A stretch of 64,000 bases of DNA from assembly GCF_000828085.3 (NCBI RefSeq), contig NZ_JXCA02000016.1:51097-115096 (forward strand), in the 5' to 3' direction. Both the position numbers and the translations under genes were made by a program. The notes under the pieces were generated by a model that ran no database searches, was not told where the DNA came from, and worked only from the letters and a program-made list of their open reading frames with translations. Shown in pieces: positions 43,883-52,855 of the stretch. This stretch comes from Scytonema tolypothrichoides VB-61278. GTDB taxonomy: Bacteria; Cyanobacteriota; Cyanobacteriia; Cyanobacteriales; Nostocaceae. Numbering within the stretch: the first letter of the stretch is position 1; each line of letters opens with the position of its first letter.

Positions 43883-44713
43883 GTGGATCTTGTGCCTTTA
43901 CCCTTGAACACTACAACCACAACACACTTTGATATTCGTATGAAAGCAGGCATAAAACGCATAGAGGCAACTCTACACGACTTGGGGACTCGCAACACTG
44001 CTGGATCTGTGGAAGCAGATGCTTCAACAAAGCAGTCTCTGTCGTTTCGGATCAGCATTGGGGAAGCAGAACACTCAGAAACACATCCTGAGTTTTGCGA
44101 GGAAAAGTTTTCTGGGCAGTTGGAACAAAACTTAGCTACCTACAATACTTCCGTGCAGACTTTTCCCGCCCAAGACACCGGTAGTAAAACACCAAGCCTA
44201 CCTAAGCTCAAAACTCCTAGCTTTACTAGCCATCGCAACGGAGCAAATCCCGCCTTCGCAATGAATTTGTTGCAAGATATTCAGGAAAGTGTTGCTTCTT
44301 GGCAAAAAGAACTGCAAAAAATTGTTCGGCAAATTCAAGATCTTTATCTAGAAGGACCCATTGTCAATGGCTGGCTAGAGTCCCATGAACAGCAAGTCCA
44401 ACCAGGAGGAACTGCAACACTGCGCCATGCAGAAGTTGACCGTCTTATGGACTACGTAGAAGAAATTTGTGCAGAAAAGACCAATGTTTCCTGCCAATCA
44501 CCCCGTGCTGGGTATCGTTTGTGTGGTTTGGATGCTTCTGGTAAAGTGTGGTCGCGTCCATGTCCAGCCGACCAGGTTCCTAGCGTGAGTATCGCAATTG
44601 CGCGTTACCAAAAGTTACGCCAACTCTTGGGACGAAAGCAATATCTAGAAACTCGTCTGACTCAACTAGCAGAAACTCTGGTGATTTTGCACGGTCACAT
44701 TCAATCGCAGTGA
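43883..44713 (+). CDS. Conserved cyanobacterial protein, unknown function
   Basis: 276 residues from GTG 43883, or about 257 from ATG 43940 (MKAGIKRIEATLHDLG), which looks more natural. The first half is low-complexity (Ser/Thr/Glu). The second half is helical with LLQDIQESVASWQKELQKIVRQIQDLYLEGPIVNGWLES and two cysteine-bearing turns (SCQSPRAGYRLC and PCPADQVPS). No membrane segment. It is divergent from cobU. I know related proteins only as cyanobacterial hypotheticals. Confidence 0.7.
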   Translation: MDLVPLPLNTTTTTHFDIRMKAGIKRIEATLHDLGTRNTAGSVEADASTKQSLSFRISIGEAEHSETHPEFCEEKFSGQLEQNLATYNTSVQTFPAQDTGSKTPSLPKLKTPSFTSHRNGANPAFAMNLLQDIQESVASWQKELQKIVRQIQDLYLEGPIVNGWLESHEQQVQPGGTATLRHAEVDRLMDYVEEICAEKTNVSCQSPRAGYRLCGLDASGKVWSRPCPADQVPSVSIAIARYQKLRQLLGRKQYLETRLTQLAETLVILHGHIQSQ

Positions 44714-45099
44714 AATTTGATTGAAATTTGACTGAAATTTAACTGCGATTGAATACAGAACTCAGGACTCACAAATCCTTCTGGTTCTTTGACACCTATT
44801 AATGAGTCGGCTAGCACAGAAACTAAAGTTATTCGTATTGATTCCTAGAGAAAATTCTGAGTTCTGTTTTTTTGAATTCTCCTGAAAAATCTTCCTAAAG
44901 AACTAAAGATAATTTCATCTTTTGTAAAAAAAGTCGGTTTGTCAATCGGAAATGTTTGGTATAGATGAGAGAAACAACAGGCTAGAGTTAGACTTTGTTA
45001 TTAGTTAGTCGTTAATGGTTAGTGGTTAGTAGAATAGCTAACAACTCTCAACCAAAGACGAACAACCAACAAAGTTCAAAAAAGATAAACTTAAAGTCT
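44714..45099. other. Gap upstream of hpsE
   Basis: Begins with tandem TTTGATTGAAA/TTTGACTGAAA-like repeats. It later has GTTAGTCGTTAATGGTTAGTGGTTAGTAG, heptamer-like repeats just before the gene. No promoter motif can be named. Confidence 0.45.
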
Positions 45100-46032
45100 A
45101 TGCCAAACATACAAATCTCTGCCATTATTTGTACTCACAATCGAGATACCTATCTAGGCGCTGCTATAGATAGCCTTTTGGCACAGGATTTTGGTGGTGA
45201 GTTTGAAGTCGTGGTTGTGGATAATGGATCGAGCGATCGCACTGTTGAAGTCGTAGAACAAAGAAGCCACAACCCCCGCCTCAAGTATATCTTTGAGCCT
45301 GTGATTGGTTTATCTGTTGCTCGCAACACTGGCGCTAGAGTTGCTAGTGCTGAAATTTTAGCATACCTTGACGACGATGCAGAAGCTAGCTCTAACTGGT
45401 TACAGATTTTATACTCAGCTTATCAAGATAACCCGAAACTAGCAATTGCTGGTGGCAAAGTGACTCTATTATGGCCAGAAGGAACCCAAGCACCACGTTG
45501 GCTATCAAAAGGATTATCTGCCAATTTGGGAGCATACGACTTGGGAGACAGTATTGTCTACATTGATAACCCAGGACAAACCCCCAGAGGCTTGAACTAC
45601 TCTATCCGCCGCAGCTTTCTCGAAACAGTAGGGGGTTTTAATACTCATCTCGGTCGAATTGGGACAAAATTATTATCAAATGAAGAACTGCAAATGACCG
45701 AACTTGCCCTTCAACACCAAATGCAAGTTGCTTATCTTCCCAACGCCAAAGTCGCTCACAATGTCTCCCCAGAACGCCTCAAACGATCCTGGTTTATTAG
45801 CCGGGGTTGGTGGCAAGGCGTTAGTGAGTGTTACCGCGAACAACTTGCTGGCAAAGCTGGTTTCGGTCAATTGCAGCGTGGTAGCGAGCGTTTTTTACGT
45901 GGTTTATATAAAACATTACAACATTTTCCCGATCCAGCAGAACGATTTGATAAACTTGTGTATGCCTACGGTCAAATTGGATACCTAAATACAGCGATTC
46001 AGGGTCTTCTGTCCAAATCTAAGAAAGAGTAA
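45100..46032 (+). CDS. hpsE: Glycosyltransferase family 2, HpsE-like
   Basis: 310 residues from ATG 45100 (MPNIQISAIICTHNRD); the upstream in-frame extension from 45022 is repeat-derived. GT-A fold: ICTHNRDTYL, VVVDNGSSD, ARNTGARVA and the DxD-type AYLDDDAEA. The C-terminal half has NPGQTPRGLNYSIRRS and LSNEELQM. The sequence closely resembles HpsE of the hormogonium polysaccharide system (Nostoc punctiforme hps genes), needed for gliding motility. The next two genes on the strand also look polysaccharide-related. Confidence 0.82.
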   Translation: MPNIQISAIICTHNRDTYLGAAIDSLLAQDFGGEFEVVVVDNGSSDRTVEVVEQRSHNPRLKYIFEPVIGLSVARNTGARVASAEILAYLDDDAEASSNWLQILYSAYQDNPKLAIAGGKVTLLWPEGTQAPRWLSKGLSANLGAYDLGDSIVYIDNPGQTPRGLNYSIRRSFLETVGGFNTHLGRIGTKLLSNEELQMTELALQHQMQVAYLPNAKVAHNVSPERLKRSWFISRGWWQGVSECYREQLAGKAGFGQLQRGSERFLRGLYKTLQHFPDPAERFDKLVYAYGQIGYLNTAIQGLLSKSKKE

Positions 46033-46038
46033 CAACTT

Positions 46039-46995
46039 ATGACTTGTATGTCTTTCAAATTACCCGTGTCAGTACTCATTCCAGCAAAAAACGAACAAGC
46101 GAATTTGCCTGCTTGTCTGGCAAGTGTTCAAACCGCTGATGAGGTTTTTGTTATAGATTCTCAAAGTACTGACAAAAGCGTCGAAATTGTTCAAAGTTAT
46201 GGTGCAAATATCGTACAATTCTACTACAATGGGAAATGGCCTAAAAAGAAAAATTGGTCTTTAGAAAATTTACCCTTCCGTAACGAATGGGTGTTAATTG
46301 TTGATTGCGATGAGCGCATTACACCCGAACTATGGGATGAAATTGCTCAAGCCATTCAAAACCCTGAATACAACGGCTATTACCTCAACCGCAGAGTCTT
46401 TTTCTTAGGGACATGGATTCGCCACGGCGGCAAATATCCCGATTGGAATTTGCGTTTATTTAAACATAAAAAAGGTCGCTACGAAAACCTTGAGACTGGG
46501 GATGTTGCCAATACTGGTGATAACGAAGTTCACGAACACGTTATCTTAGATGGAAAAGCTGGATATCTGAAAAACGACATGATACACGAAGATTTCCGTG
46601 ACCTTTTTCATTGGATAGAACGGCATAACCGTTATTCCAATTGGGAGGCTCATGTTTATCGAAATCTTCTCACTGGTAAAGATGATTCCAATACAATAGG
46701 CGCAAATTTCTTCGGGAATGCTGTACAACGTAAGCGCTTCCTGAAAAAACTATGGGTGCGGCTACCGTTTAAACCATTTTTGCGGTTTGTTTTATTCTAC
46801 ATTATTCAGCGTGGTTTTTTGGATGGTAGGGCTGGGTATATTTATGCACGGCTTTTGAGTCAATACGAGTACCAAATAGGCATAAAACTTTATGAATTGT
46901 GTCAGTATGACGGACGGCTCAATACCACATGCACAACCACCAGCAAAGAGCCACATCTGTTGGTGGGTGTCGGAGAAAGTCGCCCCCGCCGCTAA
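46039..46995 (+). CDS. Glycosyltransferase family 2 (WaaE/KdtX-like)
   Basis: 318 residues starting 6 bases after the hpsE stop, so almost certainly cotranscribed. VLIPAKNEQANLPACL and VIDSQSTDKSVEI form the nucleotide-sugar site, WVLIVDCDERI the DxD-like motif, and PDWNLRLFKHKKGRYE and HEHVILDGKAGYL are typical of the KdtX/WaaE branch. A membrane-associated C-terminal helix (RFVLFYIIQRGFLDG) is likely. Inferred role: adds a sugar to the polysaccharide made with HpsE. The exact hps letter is not certain. Confidence 0.85.
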   Translation: MTCMSFKLPVSVLIPAKNEQANLPACLASVQTADEVFVIDSQSTDKSVEIVQSYGANIVQFYYNGKWPKKKNWSLENLPFRNEWVLIVDCDERITPELWDEIAQAIQNPEYNGYYLNRRVFFLGTWIRHGGKYPDWNLRLFKHKKGRYENLETGDVANTGDNEVHEHVILDGKAGYLKNDMIHEDFRDLFHWIERHNRYSNWEAHVYRNLLTGKDDSNTIGANFFGNAVQRKRFLKKLWVRLPFKPFLRFVLFYIIQRGFLDGRAGYIYARLLSQYEYQIGIKLYELCQYDGRLNTTCTTTSKEPHLLVGVGESRPRR

Positions 46996-47111
46996 AATTC
47001 CAAGTTCAAAATTCAAAATTAATTTTTGAATCAAGCAAACAGTGTTTTAAGAGCATTCCACGGGTGGCGCACCACCCGTTATGAATCAAAGAAACACTCT
47101 TTCCCTTCTTC

Positions 47112-47186
47112 GGTGTTAAGAGTTAAGAGTTAAGCGTTCCCTATTCCCTATTCCCTGTTCCCTGTTAAGCGTTCCCTGTTCCCTTG
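47112..47186. repeat. STRR tract (GTTAAGA and GTTCCCT heptamers)
   Basis: GTTAAGA units followed by GTTCCCTATTCCCTATTCCCT and further GTTCCCT units. Same unit as the 5076 tract. It lies between the glycosyltransferase and acetyltransferase genes. Confidence 0.85.
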
Positions 47187-47197
47187 ACTTATAACTA

Positions 47198-47761
47198 ATG
47201 ACTAGTGAAGAACCTTTTGTAGATTTACGTAAATATAACCAATCCTGGTTTGACCGAGGACGAGCAGGTTGGTATATTTTGTTATGGTGGTTTGTACAGG
47301 CGATCGCCTTTCCCCTAACCCCCCACCCGCTCAATAGTCTACGTTGCGCCTTGCTGCGACTCTTTGGCGCTCGTATTGGCAAAGGTGTACTAATTCGACC
47401 TACAGCCCGGTTTACTTATCCTTGGAAAATTACAATTGGGGATTACAGCTGGATTGGAGATGACGTAGTTCTCTACAGCCTTGACGATATCAACATTGGT
47501 GAACATTGCGTCATTTCCCAAAAGAGTTACTTGTGTACTGGTAGCCATGACATAACAGACCCAGCTTTTGGATTGAAAACAGCGAGTATCATCATCGGTA
47601 ATGGAGTATGGATAGCCGCTGATTGCTTCATTGGACTAGGAGTAAAAATTGGAGCTAACGCTGTGATTGGTGCTCGTAGTAATGTTTTTACTGACATACC
47701 CTCTGGGCAAGTTAGCTGGGGAACTCCTTGTATTCCCCGCTATCCAAGGAAGCAGGAGTGA
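47198..47761 (+). CDS. WcaF-like left-handed beta-helix acetyltransferase (polysaccharide)
   Basis: 187 residues. An N-terminal helix pair (NQSWFDRGRAGWYILLWWF) precedes hexapeptide repeats (IGKGVLIRPTARF, IGDYSWIGDDVVLYS, IGEHCVISQKSYL, IGNGVWIAADCFIG, VKIGANAVIGA). The catalytic-type His is in TGSHDITDP. This is the WcaF-like O-acetyltransferase pattern. With HpsE and the WaaE-like enzyme upstream, it probably acetylates the hormogonium polysaccharide; HpsU is a possible identity but not certain. Confidence 0.85.
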   Translation: MTSEEPFVDLRKYNQSWFDRGRAGWYILLWWFVQAIAFPLTPHPLNSLRCALLRLFGARIGKGVLIRPTARFTYPWKITIGDYSWIGDDVVLYSLDDINIGEHCVISQKSYLCTGSHDITDPAFGLKTASIIIGNGVWIAADCFIGLGVKIGANAVIGARSNVFTDIPSGQVSWGTPCIPRYPRKQE

Positions 47762-47898
47762 TTAACAATTCAAAATTCAAAATTCAAAATTCAAAATTAA
47801 AGACATTTTCAGTTGCGGACTTGAACCTCAACTGAAACTGAAACTACGTATAGACGTAGGGGTCACCAGACCTTTTAATTTACGATAAATTAAGTTCG

Positions 47899-48747
47899 TC
47901 AAACTTCTGCTTTTGAGGTTGGAGGCATGACTACTTTCTTAGCTAACCCCAGAGTTTGCAATGTCTGAATTGCCCACCAAGTCATATCCACTTCCCACCA
48001 CTGGTATCCAGCTTTGGCGACATTTGGGTGAGCATGGTGATTATTATGCCAACCTTCTCCATAAGTTAAAAGTGCTGCCCACCAAAGATTACGAGAGTTG
48101 TCTTTCAACTGGAAACGACGGTAACCGCGCAGGTGAGTTGCAGAGTTGATAAACCAAGTAGTATGCCAGAGCAATACTGCCCTCACAAAGACTCCATAGA
48201 CAACAAAAGACCATCCACCCAAAGCATACAGTAGGACACCAACAGGAATTTGGAGCAGCAAGAAGTAGCGATTCAGCCAACGATAAAATGGATCACGGTA
48301 TAGTTCCTGGGCAAATTTTTTGTAATGTTGTTCGTCAAAAAATTCTGGACGTGGGTAAAAAATCCAAAGCATATGGCTCCACCAAAAACCACGCTTGGCA
48401 GAGTAAGGATCTTTATCTATGTCTTCTGTATGCGCATGATGCAGCCGATGTCCTGCTACCCAAAACATTGGTCCTCCTTGCATGGCGAGTGCTCCTAAGG
48501 TGGCGATCGCATATTCCAACCACTTTGGCACAGATAAACTTCGGTGAGTTAAAAGTCGGTGATACCCTAAACAAATACCAATGCTGCCAAACAACCAATG
48601 TAGGAATATCATAACTCCCAAAGCAGACCAAGAAAAACACCAGGGAGCGAGCATTGCCAAGGCATGAATCGTACCGAAAAATGCCACGTTAGTCCAGCTC
48701 AGAGTAAGCGGCTGCTTATCAACAGCCGCAGCTGAGTTGATAGTCAT
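47899..48747 (-). CDS. desC: Acyl-lipid delta-9 fatty acid desaturase
   Basis: Introduces the first double bond at C9 of stearoyl chains bound to membrane lipids, using ferredoxin. Histidine boxes: HRLLTH (63-68), HRLHH (100-104) and HNNHH (near 234). Four hydrophobic stretches fit the family topology. 282 residues. The gene is divergent from the TetR fusion gene, and palindromes in the intergenic region may be shared operators. Confidence 0.95.
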   Translation of the reverse strand: MTINSAAAVDKQPLTLSWTNVAFFGTIHALAMLAPWCFSWSALGVMIFLHWLFGSIGICLGYHRLLTHRSLSVPKWLEYAIATLGALAMQGGPMFWVAGHRLHHAHTEDIDKDPYSAKRGFWWSHMLWIFYPRPEFFDEQHYKKFAQELYRDPFYRWLNRYFLLLQIPVGVLLYALGGWSFVVYGVFVRAVLLWHTTWFINSATHLRGYRRFQLKDNSRNLWWAALLTYGEGWHNNHHAHPNVAKAGYQWWEVDMTWWAIQTLQTLGLAKKVVMPPTSKAEV

Positions 48748-48783
48748 AAATGTTTCCTTTAACGTGAATGCCGTAAATAAATC

Positions 48784-48799
48784 AGTACAGTCTTGTACT
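48784..48799. promoter_or_regulatory. Palindrome AGTACA-N4-TGTACT upstream of desC
   Basis: Six-base perfect arms with a four-base spacer, 37 bases upstream of the desC start. A candidate regulator site that differs in sequence from the two GCAAGTG palindromes nearer the regulator gene. Confidence 0.45.
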
Positions 48800-48854
48800 A
48801 ATTACCACATCTCCTGTCAAAACTAGCGAAGACAGCTAAAGTAGGAACAGAGGA

Positions 48855-48871
48855 TGCAAGTGCTACTTACA
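48855..48871. promoter_or_regulatory. Operator candidate 1 for the TetR fusion
   Basis: TGCAAGTGCTACTTACA, an imperfect copy (two mismatches) of the perfect palindrome at 48902-48918, with starts 47 bases apart. Paired palindromes between a TetR gene and its divergent neighbour are the usual layout for TetR operators. Confidence 0.55.
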
Positions 48872-48901
48872 TCTGTTAGTCTAGCAAGGATAAAATTTTA
48901 A

Positions 48902-48918
48902 TGCAAGTGCCACTTGCA
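48902..48918. promoter_or_regulatory. Operator candidate 2 for the TetR fusion
   Basis: TGCAAGTGCCACTTGCA is a perfect 17-bp palindrome ending 10 bases before the TetR start codon. Its position suggests direct autoregulation. Confidence 0.65.
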
Positions 48919-48928
48919 CTTTCGACTT

Positions 48929-50161
48929 ATGTCTAGCGAAATAATTTCAACACGACAAAGGCTGATTAATGCAGCAATGGAGTTGTTTGCAGCTCAAGGA
49001 ATTACGGAAACGACAACCAAGGCAGTCGCAGAATTAGCAAAAGTTAATGAAGTGACGCTATTCCGGCAATTTGGCAATAAGCACGGATTAGTTCTGGCAG
49101 TCATTTCTGAATCACCAGTGTTTAAAGAACTGGGTGAATCCTTAAAAACGCAAGCAACTCAAATGACTAATGTTCATCAAGCCCTCAAAAATTATTGTGA
49201 AGACCGCTTAAAAGCTTTAGAACAAGTTCCTGAATTGGTACGTTCTATGGTTGGTGAGGCAGGAAAATATCCAGTGGAAAATCGTCAAGCACTGGGAAGA
49301 AGCTTAGCGCAAGCCAACAACTATGTTGCGGAATATTTAGCAACAATGATGGAACGTGAGCAATTACATGTACAATTATCACCTCAAAAGCTAGCAAGTT
49401 TACTCAATAGTATGTTGTTGGGGTATGCCGTGATTGAGTTTACCAGTGAATTTCATGAACTTTGGCATGACAGAGATGAGTTTTTAGAAACTTTGGTGGC
49501 ACTGTTTTTAAAGGTCGCCACACAATCCTCAAATCCAGTCAACAATGAGTTTATTCTGACAGAAAACGTTGTAGATTTACCAGCAAACTTAGTCCACTTG
49601 ATTTTGCAAAGAGCTAAAAAATCAGGACTGCGAGATTATGCTCTTATGTACGTTTTGTTTGGCGCAGGGTTATCTGGAGAAGAAATTGTGAATTTAGAGC
49701 GAACTCACCAAATCCAAGACGCCAACCAGTATTTATTGCAAATCACTCAGGGCGCTACTCGACAAGTTCCTGTAAATCAGTGGATTATGGGTAAACGGTA
49801 TGGCTCTTATACTCGCAATCCCTTAACTCAGTGGTTAAAAAGTCGTAAAGATAACCACCCTGCATTATTTCTCAACGATGATGGAATACCAATGACAGAG
49901 CTAGAAATACAACAGCGCTGGCGAATATTAACTGAGGGATTATTAACACCAGAAGGACAACAGCCAGTTATTGAGCAAGCTCAACAGACATGGTGTGTAG
50001 AAATGTTGATGAAGGGAATGAACTTAGAAGATATGAGTATAATTACAGGGTGGACTCGCATAAAATTACAGCCGTATGCTCGTAGAGCTAGAGAAAAATT
50101 AGCTTTAGAGCAAGCGATTCGCCTCGATAATAAATCGAGGCAGGTAAATCGGGATGGTTAA
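48929..50161 (+). CDS. TetR-family regulator fused to a tyrosine-recombinase-like domain
   Basis: 410 residues from ATG 48929 (MSSEIISTRQRLIN). Residues 1-195 are a full TetR regulator with the helix-turn-helix TTKAVAELAKVNEVTLFRQF. From about 200 a second domain follows. LRDYALMYVLFGAGLSGEEI matches the XerC-type RDRALLELLYATGLRVSEL helix, but the catalytic Arg is replaced by Ser. Near the end, EMLMKGMNLEDMSIITGW...PYARRA matches the HLLEAGVDLRTIQELLGH...IYTH region, without HxxR. The domain is therefore probably a catalytically dead recombinase fold, perhaps for oligomerisation or DNA binding. It is divergent from desC. Confidence 0.8.
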   Translation: MSSEIISTRQRLINAAMELFAAQGITETTTKAVAELAKVNEVTLFRQFGNKHGLVLAVISESPVFKELGESLKTQATQMTNVHQALKNYCEDRLKALEQVPELVRSMVGEAGKYPVENRQALGRSLAQANNYVAEYLATMMEREQLHVQLSPQKLASLLNSMLLGYAVIEFTSEFHELWHDRDEFLETLVALFLKVATQSSNPVNNEFILTENVVDLPANLVHLILQRAKKSGLRDYALMYVLFGAGLSGEEIVNLERTHQIQDANQYLLQITQGATRQVPVNQWIMGKRYGSYTRNPLTQWLKSRKDNHPALFLNDDGIPMTELEIQQRWRILTEGLLTPEGQQPVIEQAQQTWCVEMLMKGMNLEDMSIITGWTRIKLQPYARRAREKLALEQAIRLDNKSRQVNRDG

Positions 50162-50297
50162 GTCTCATCAGTCTCACCTTAAGCCATAACCTTGATATAC
50201 TGTGCAATCAAAATTATGAGGTAACGGCAAAAGTTAGCGGCAGCAAGCAACCTCCGCAACCCCACACGTGGGTCTCGTCACTATGCTGCAAGGATTG

Positions 50298-50711
50298 TCA
50301 AGACTGAGATAACAACGCAACAAACTCAGTTGCTTTAACAATCTTAATCTCTTGATACTTCGCTGGAGTCAAAAGATGTTTCTCACCTCTGACAATATGG
50401 GTTGCATTGCCAACTATGGCACACTCGACAACCATATCATTATCCGGATCATCTGGCACTGCCTCTAATGTCGCACCAATCTCAACTAAACGAGAGCAAC
50501 TACGTATCTCTTCAACTGCCGCTTGCGCCATCTTCTGATAAAACTTGAACTTAAGCACCAACTTTTGGGCAAACTCATCCAGGATTTGTTGACAAGTCAC
50601 AGACTCAATTTGTCCAATCTTTGCGAGTGCTAAACATCGAAACGGATCGCCACTTGTAGACAATAAAGCAGAGATCAAAATATTAGTATCAAAAACCGCA
50701 ACGTATCGCAC
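50298..50711 (-). CDS. PIN-domain toxin (COG1569-type)
   Basis: 137 residues. Acidic residues of the PIN nuclease site: FDTNILISA, ILDEFAQKL and DDPDNDMVVECA. The last site, GDKHLL in many relatives, is GEKHLL here (Asp to Glu). It would cleave RNA when free of antitoxin. The GTG start overlaps the antitoxin stop by one base (TAGTG), so the two are translationally coupled. Confidence 0.87.
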   Translation of the reverse strand: MRYVAVFDTNILISALLSTSGDPFRCLALAKIGQIESVTCQQILDEFAQKLVLKFKFYQKMAQAAVEEIRSCSRLVEIGATLEAVPDDPDNDMVVECAIVGNATHIVRGEKHLLTPAKYQEIKIVKATEFVALLSQS

Positions 50712-50950
50712 TAACCCTCATCCATCAGTTTATCAACAAAAACTTCGCGCTCCTCCTCGGTCATTATATCCCAGTTGTAGCCTCGTTCTTGAGCAATCAG
50801 TCTAACTTTATCGACTGCATAGCGCGATAGTGCTTCCCACTCCCCCCACTGTTGGAGAAGTAGGAATCTAAACACCTCTACTTGCTGTTCGCTAGGTAGC
50901 TGTTTAATTAATTCAACGACTTGCTTATTCGTCAGCTTTAATGTGGGCAT
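50711..50950 (-). CDS. Antitoxin partner of the PIN toxin
   Basis: 79 residues beginning MPTLKLTNKQVVELIKQLPSEQ, with a helical N-terminus and a C-terminal segment RGYNWDIMTEEEREVFVDKLMDEG. The latter is typical of antitoxins placed before COG1569 PIN toxins in cyanobacteria. The one-base overlap and order (antitoxin first) support a toxin-antitoxin operon. The DNA-binding fold is not obvious by eye. Confidence 0.8.
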   Translation of the reverse strand: MPTLKLTNKQVVELIKQLPSEQQVEVFRFLLLQQWGEWEALSRYAVDKVRLIAQERGYNWDIMTEEEREVFVDKLMDEG

Positions 50951-51154
50951 CTTGTATATTTTGAAAATTAGGGAATTACTTCTAATTTTAGGCAGAATTA
51001 GGGCTATGGATAGGGACAGAATAATTGCTTGTTGTACAGATTAAAATTTATGCCTACAGACAGATGCACGACAGATTGAGTTTGAATAAGTGATGTGGCA
51101 GATAATCTTTACCACCACACCAAGATCTCTCAACCGTCCGCCGCAACGGGGTTG

Positions 51155-51754
51155 TTATGGGACGATCACTGGTGGTTTCTCGACTAGACCTAAATCAGAG
51201 GGAAGAGCTACATAAATCAAATGATCTACCCATTGTTCGTTCTCATAGTAAAAGCCACGACGAATACATTCTTTTTGCAGACCAACACTTTGAGCAAGGG
51301 CAATGGAGAGATGATTATCAAGATTAATGGCAGCTTCGATGCGATGATATCCAAGATTCTCAAACCCGACTCGGAGTGCTGCTTTGACAGCTTCCTTGCC
51401 AAAACCCTGTCGCCAATACTGATTATGGATGCTATAGCCCAGATTAGCCCACTGTTTCTCTTCACGCTGGATTGTTGATAAATCGACATTGCCAAGATGC
51501 TGATTATTTTGTCGAGAAAAGACACCAAAAATATAAGCATAATCGCTTAAAGCTTGGTCTTGATGGCGCTTACACAAAGTTGAAAACCAATTGGGGTCAC
51601 AACCATCCAAGCTAATCTGTCCCTCGTCATATTTATACTGTTGTGGCAACCGACCTGCAAAACCAGCGTACCAAGATTCATAATCATCAGGTTGTTGAGG
51701 ACGAAGGATAAGGCGCGAAGTGTTAATCGTTAGTGTCCAAGACATTTCACTCAT
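51155..51754 (-). CDS. GNAT-family acetyltransferase (RimJ/RimL-like)
   Basis: 199 residues. TSRLILRPQQPDDYE at the start, LGYSIHNQYWRQGFGKEAV (acetyl-CoA loop, Q/RxxGxG/A type) in the middle and HRIEAAINLDNHLSIALAQSVGL at the end. This is the layout of ribosomal-protein or small-molecule N-acetyltransferases of the RimJ/L group. The substrate is unknown. It stands alone. Confidence 0.88.
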   Translation of the reverse strand: MSEMSWTLTINTSRLILRPQQPDDYESWYAGFAGRLPQQYKYDEGQISLDGCDPNWFSTLCKRHQDQALSDYAYIFGVFSRQNNQHLGNVDLSTIQREEKQWANLGYSIHNQYWRQGFGKEAVKAALRVGFENLGYHRIEAAINLDNHLSIALAQSVGLQKECIRRGFYYENEQWVDHLIYVALPSDLGLVEKPPVIVP

Positions 51755-51861
51755 TATGAACGTAATCAGCCCAATTCACTGATCCAAACTTAGCACCGAA
51801 CGCTAAACAGATAACCTCAAACCACTGCCACAACCTGTCTCGGTTATTTAATTGTCCCGGA

Positions 51862-51888
51862 GGATCTGTGTCGCTTTGCCACAGATCC
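51862..51888. repeat. Perfect inverted repeat GGATCTGTG/CACAGATCC
   Basis: Nine-base arms around a nine-base loop, between the map stop and the GNAT start. No T-tract, so it is not an obvious terminator. Probably a small dispersed palindrome. Confidence 0.5.
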
Positions 51889-51912
51889 CTCTTGTAGTTT
51901 TGATACCGATGG

Positions 51913-52686
51913 TTAAGTCCTACTTTCCCGTAACGTCAGAATTTCAACGCCGTCTTCAGTTACGGCGAGAGTGTGCTCAAATTGAGCGGAAAGTTTGCGA
52001 TCGCGTGTCACAGCCGTCCAACCATCACCCAAAACCTCAACTTCCCAAGTACCTTCGTTAATCATCGGCTCTATGGTAAAAACCATACCAGCTCGCAGAC
52101 GTTTTCCCTTACCACGGATACCATAATGAGGTATTTCCGGCGCAGTGTGGAAAACATTGCTGACACCGTGTCCTACAAAATCTCGCACCACAGAAAAGCC
52201 CTGCCCCTCAGCATACTCCTGAATGGCTGCACCAATATCTCCAACACGTGCTCCTGGCTTAACTTCAGCAATACCTCTTCTGAGGCATTCCTCTGTCACC
52301 TCTACCAACTTTTTGGCTTTTGGGGAAGGGGTACCAACAAAGAATGTCTTGGATGTATCACCGTGATAGCCATCAACAAGCGGCGTCACATCAATATTAA
52401 TGATGTCACCTTCCTTAAGGATTTGCTTGGCATTAGGAATGCCGTGACAGATGACTTCATTCACACTCGTGCAAATTGACTTAGGAAAACCCTTGTAGCC
52501 AAGAGGTGCACTTTTTGCACCATGCGCCTGTGTCCACCGTTCCGCTTCGTCATTCAGTTCAAGAGTACTAACCCCCGGCTTCACCATTGGTGCAAGATGG
52601 TGTAAGAGTTCGGCTGCTAAACGTCCAGCCTTACGCATTTTATCTAGTTCTCTGTTAGATAAAAGAACAATCGTTTCACTTTTCAT
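51913..52686 (-). CDS. map: Methionine aminopeptidase, type I
   Basis: Removes the initiator Met after deformylation. Metal ligands: Asp in INIDVTPLV, Asp in HGDTSKTF, His in FVGHGVSNVFH, Glu in FTIEPMINEG and Glu in AQFEHTL. 257 residues, standard for the type I enzyme without a zinc-finger extension. The deformylase gene is elsewhere in the window (22345). Confidence 0.97.
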   Translation of the reverse strand: MKSETIVLLSNRELDKMRKAGRLAAELLHHLAPMVKPGVSTLELNDEAERWTQAHGAKSAPLGYKGFPKSICTSVNEVICHGIPNAKQILKEGDIINIDVTPLVDGYHGDTSKTFFVGTPSPKAKKLVEVTEECLRRGIAEVKPGARVGDIGAAIQEYAEGQGFSVVRDFVGHGVSNVFHTAPEIPHYGIRGKGKRLRAGMVFTIEPMINEGTWEVEVLGDGWTAVTRDRKLSAQFEHTLAVTEDGVEILTLRESRT

Positions 52687-52855
52687 GAAATTTCGTCTAA
52701 AGAAGAATCTCTCATAAATATAGTTTGCCGTGTTTGTGCAGAGAACTCACACTTACATGAGATGGGCTTTCTGCTCCGATACTGTAAAACAACGTCCACG
52801 ATTTTCACCAAAGCTGTTTTATTGTCTACAAAGTATTGATCACTTATTCAAGATT

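Noticed and set aside
45022..45099. Longer start for HpsE
   Set aside because: The added residues come from heptamer-like repeats. The family starts at the ATG at 45100.
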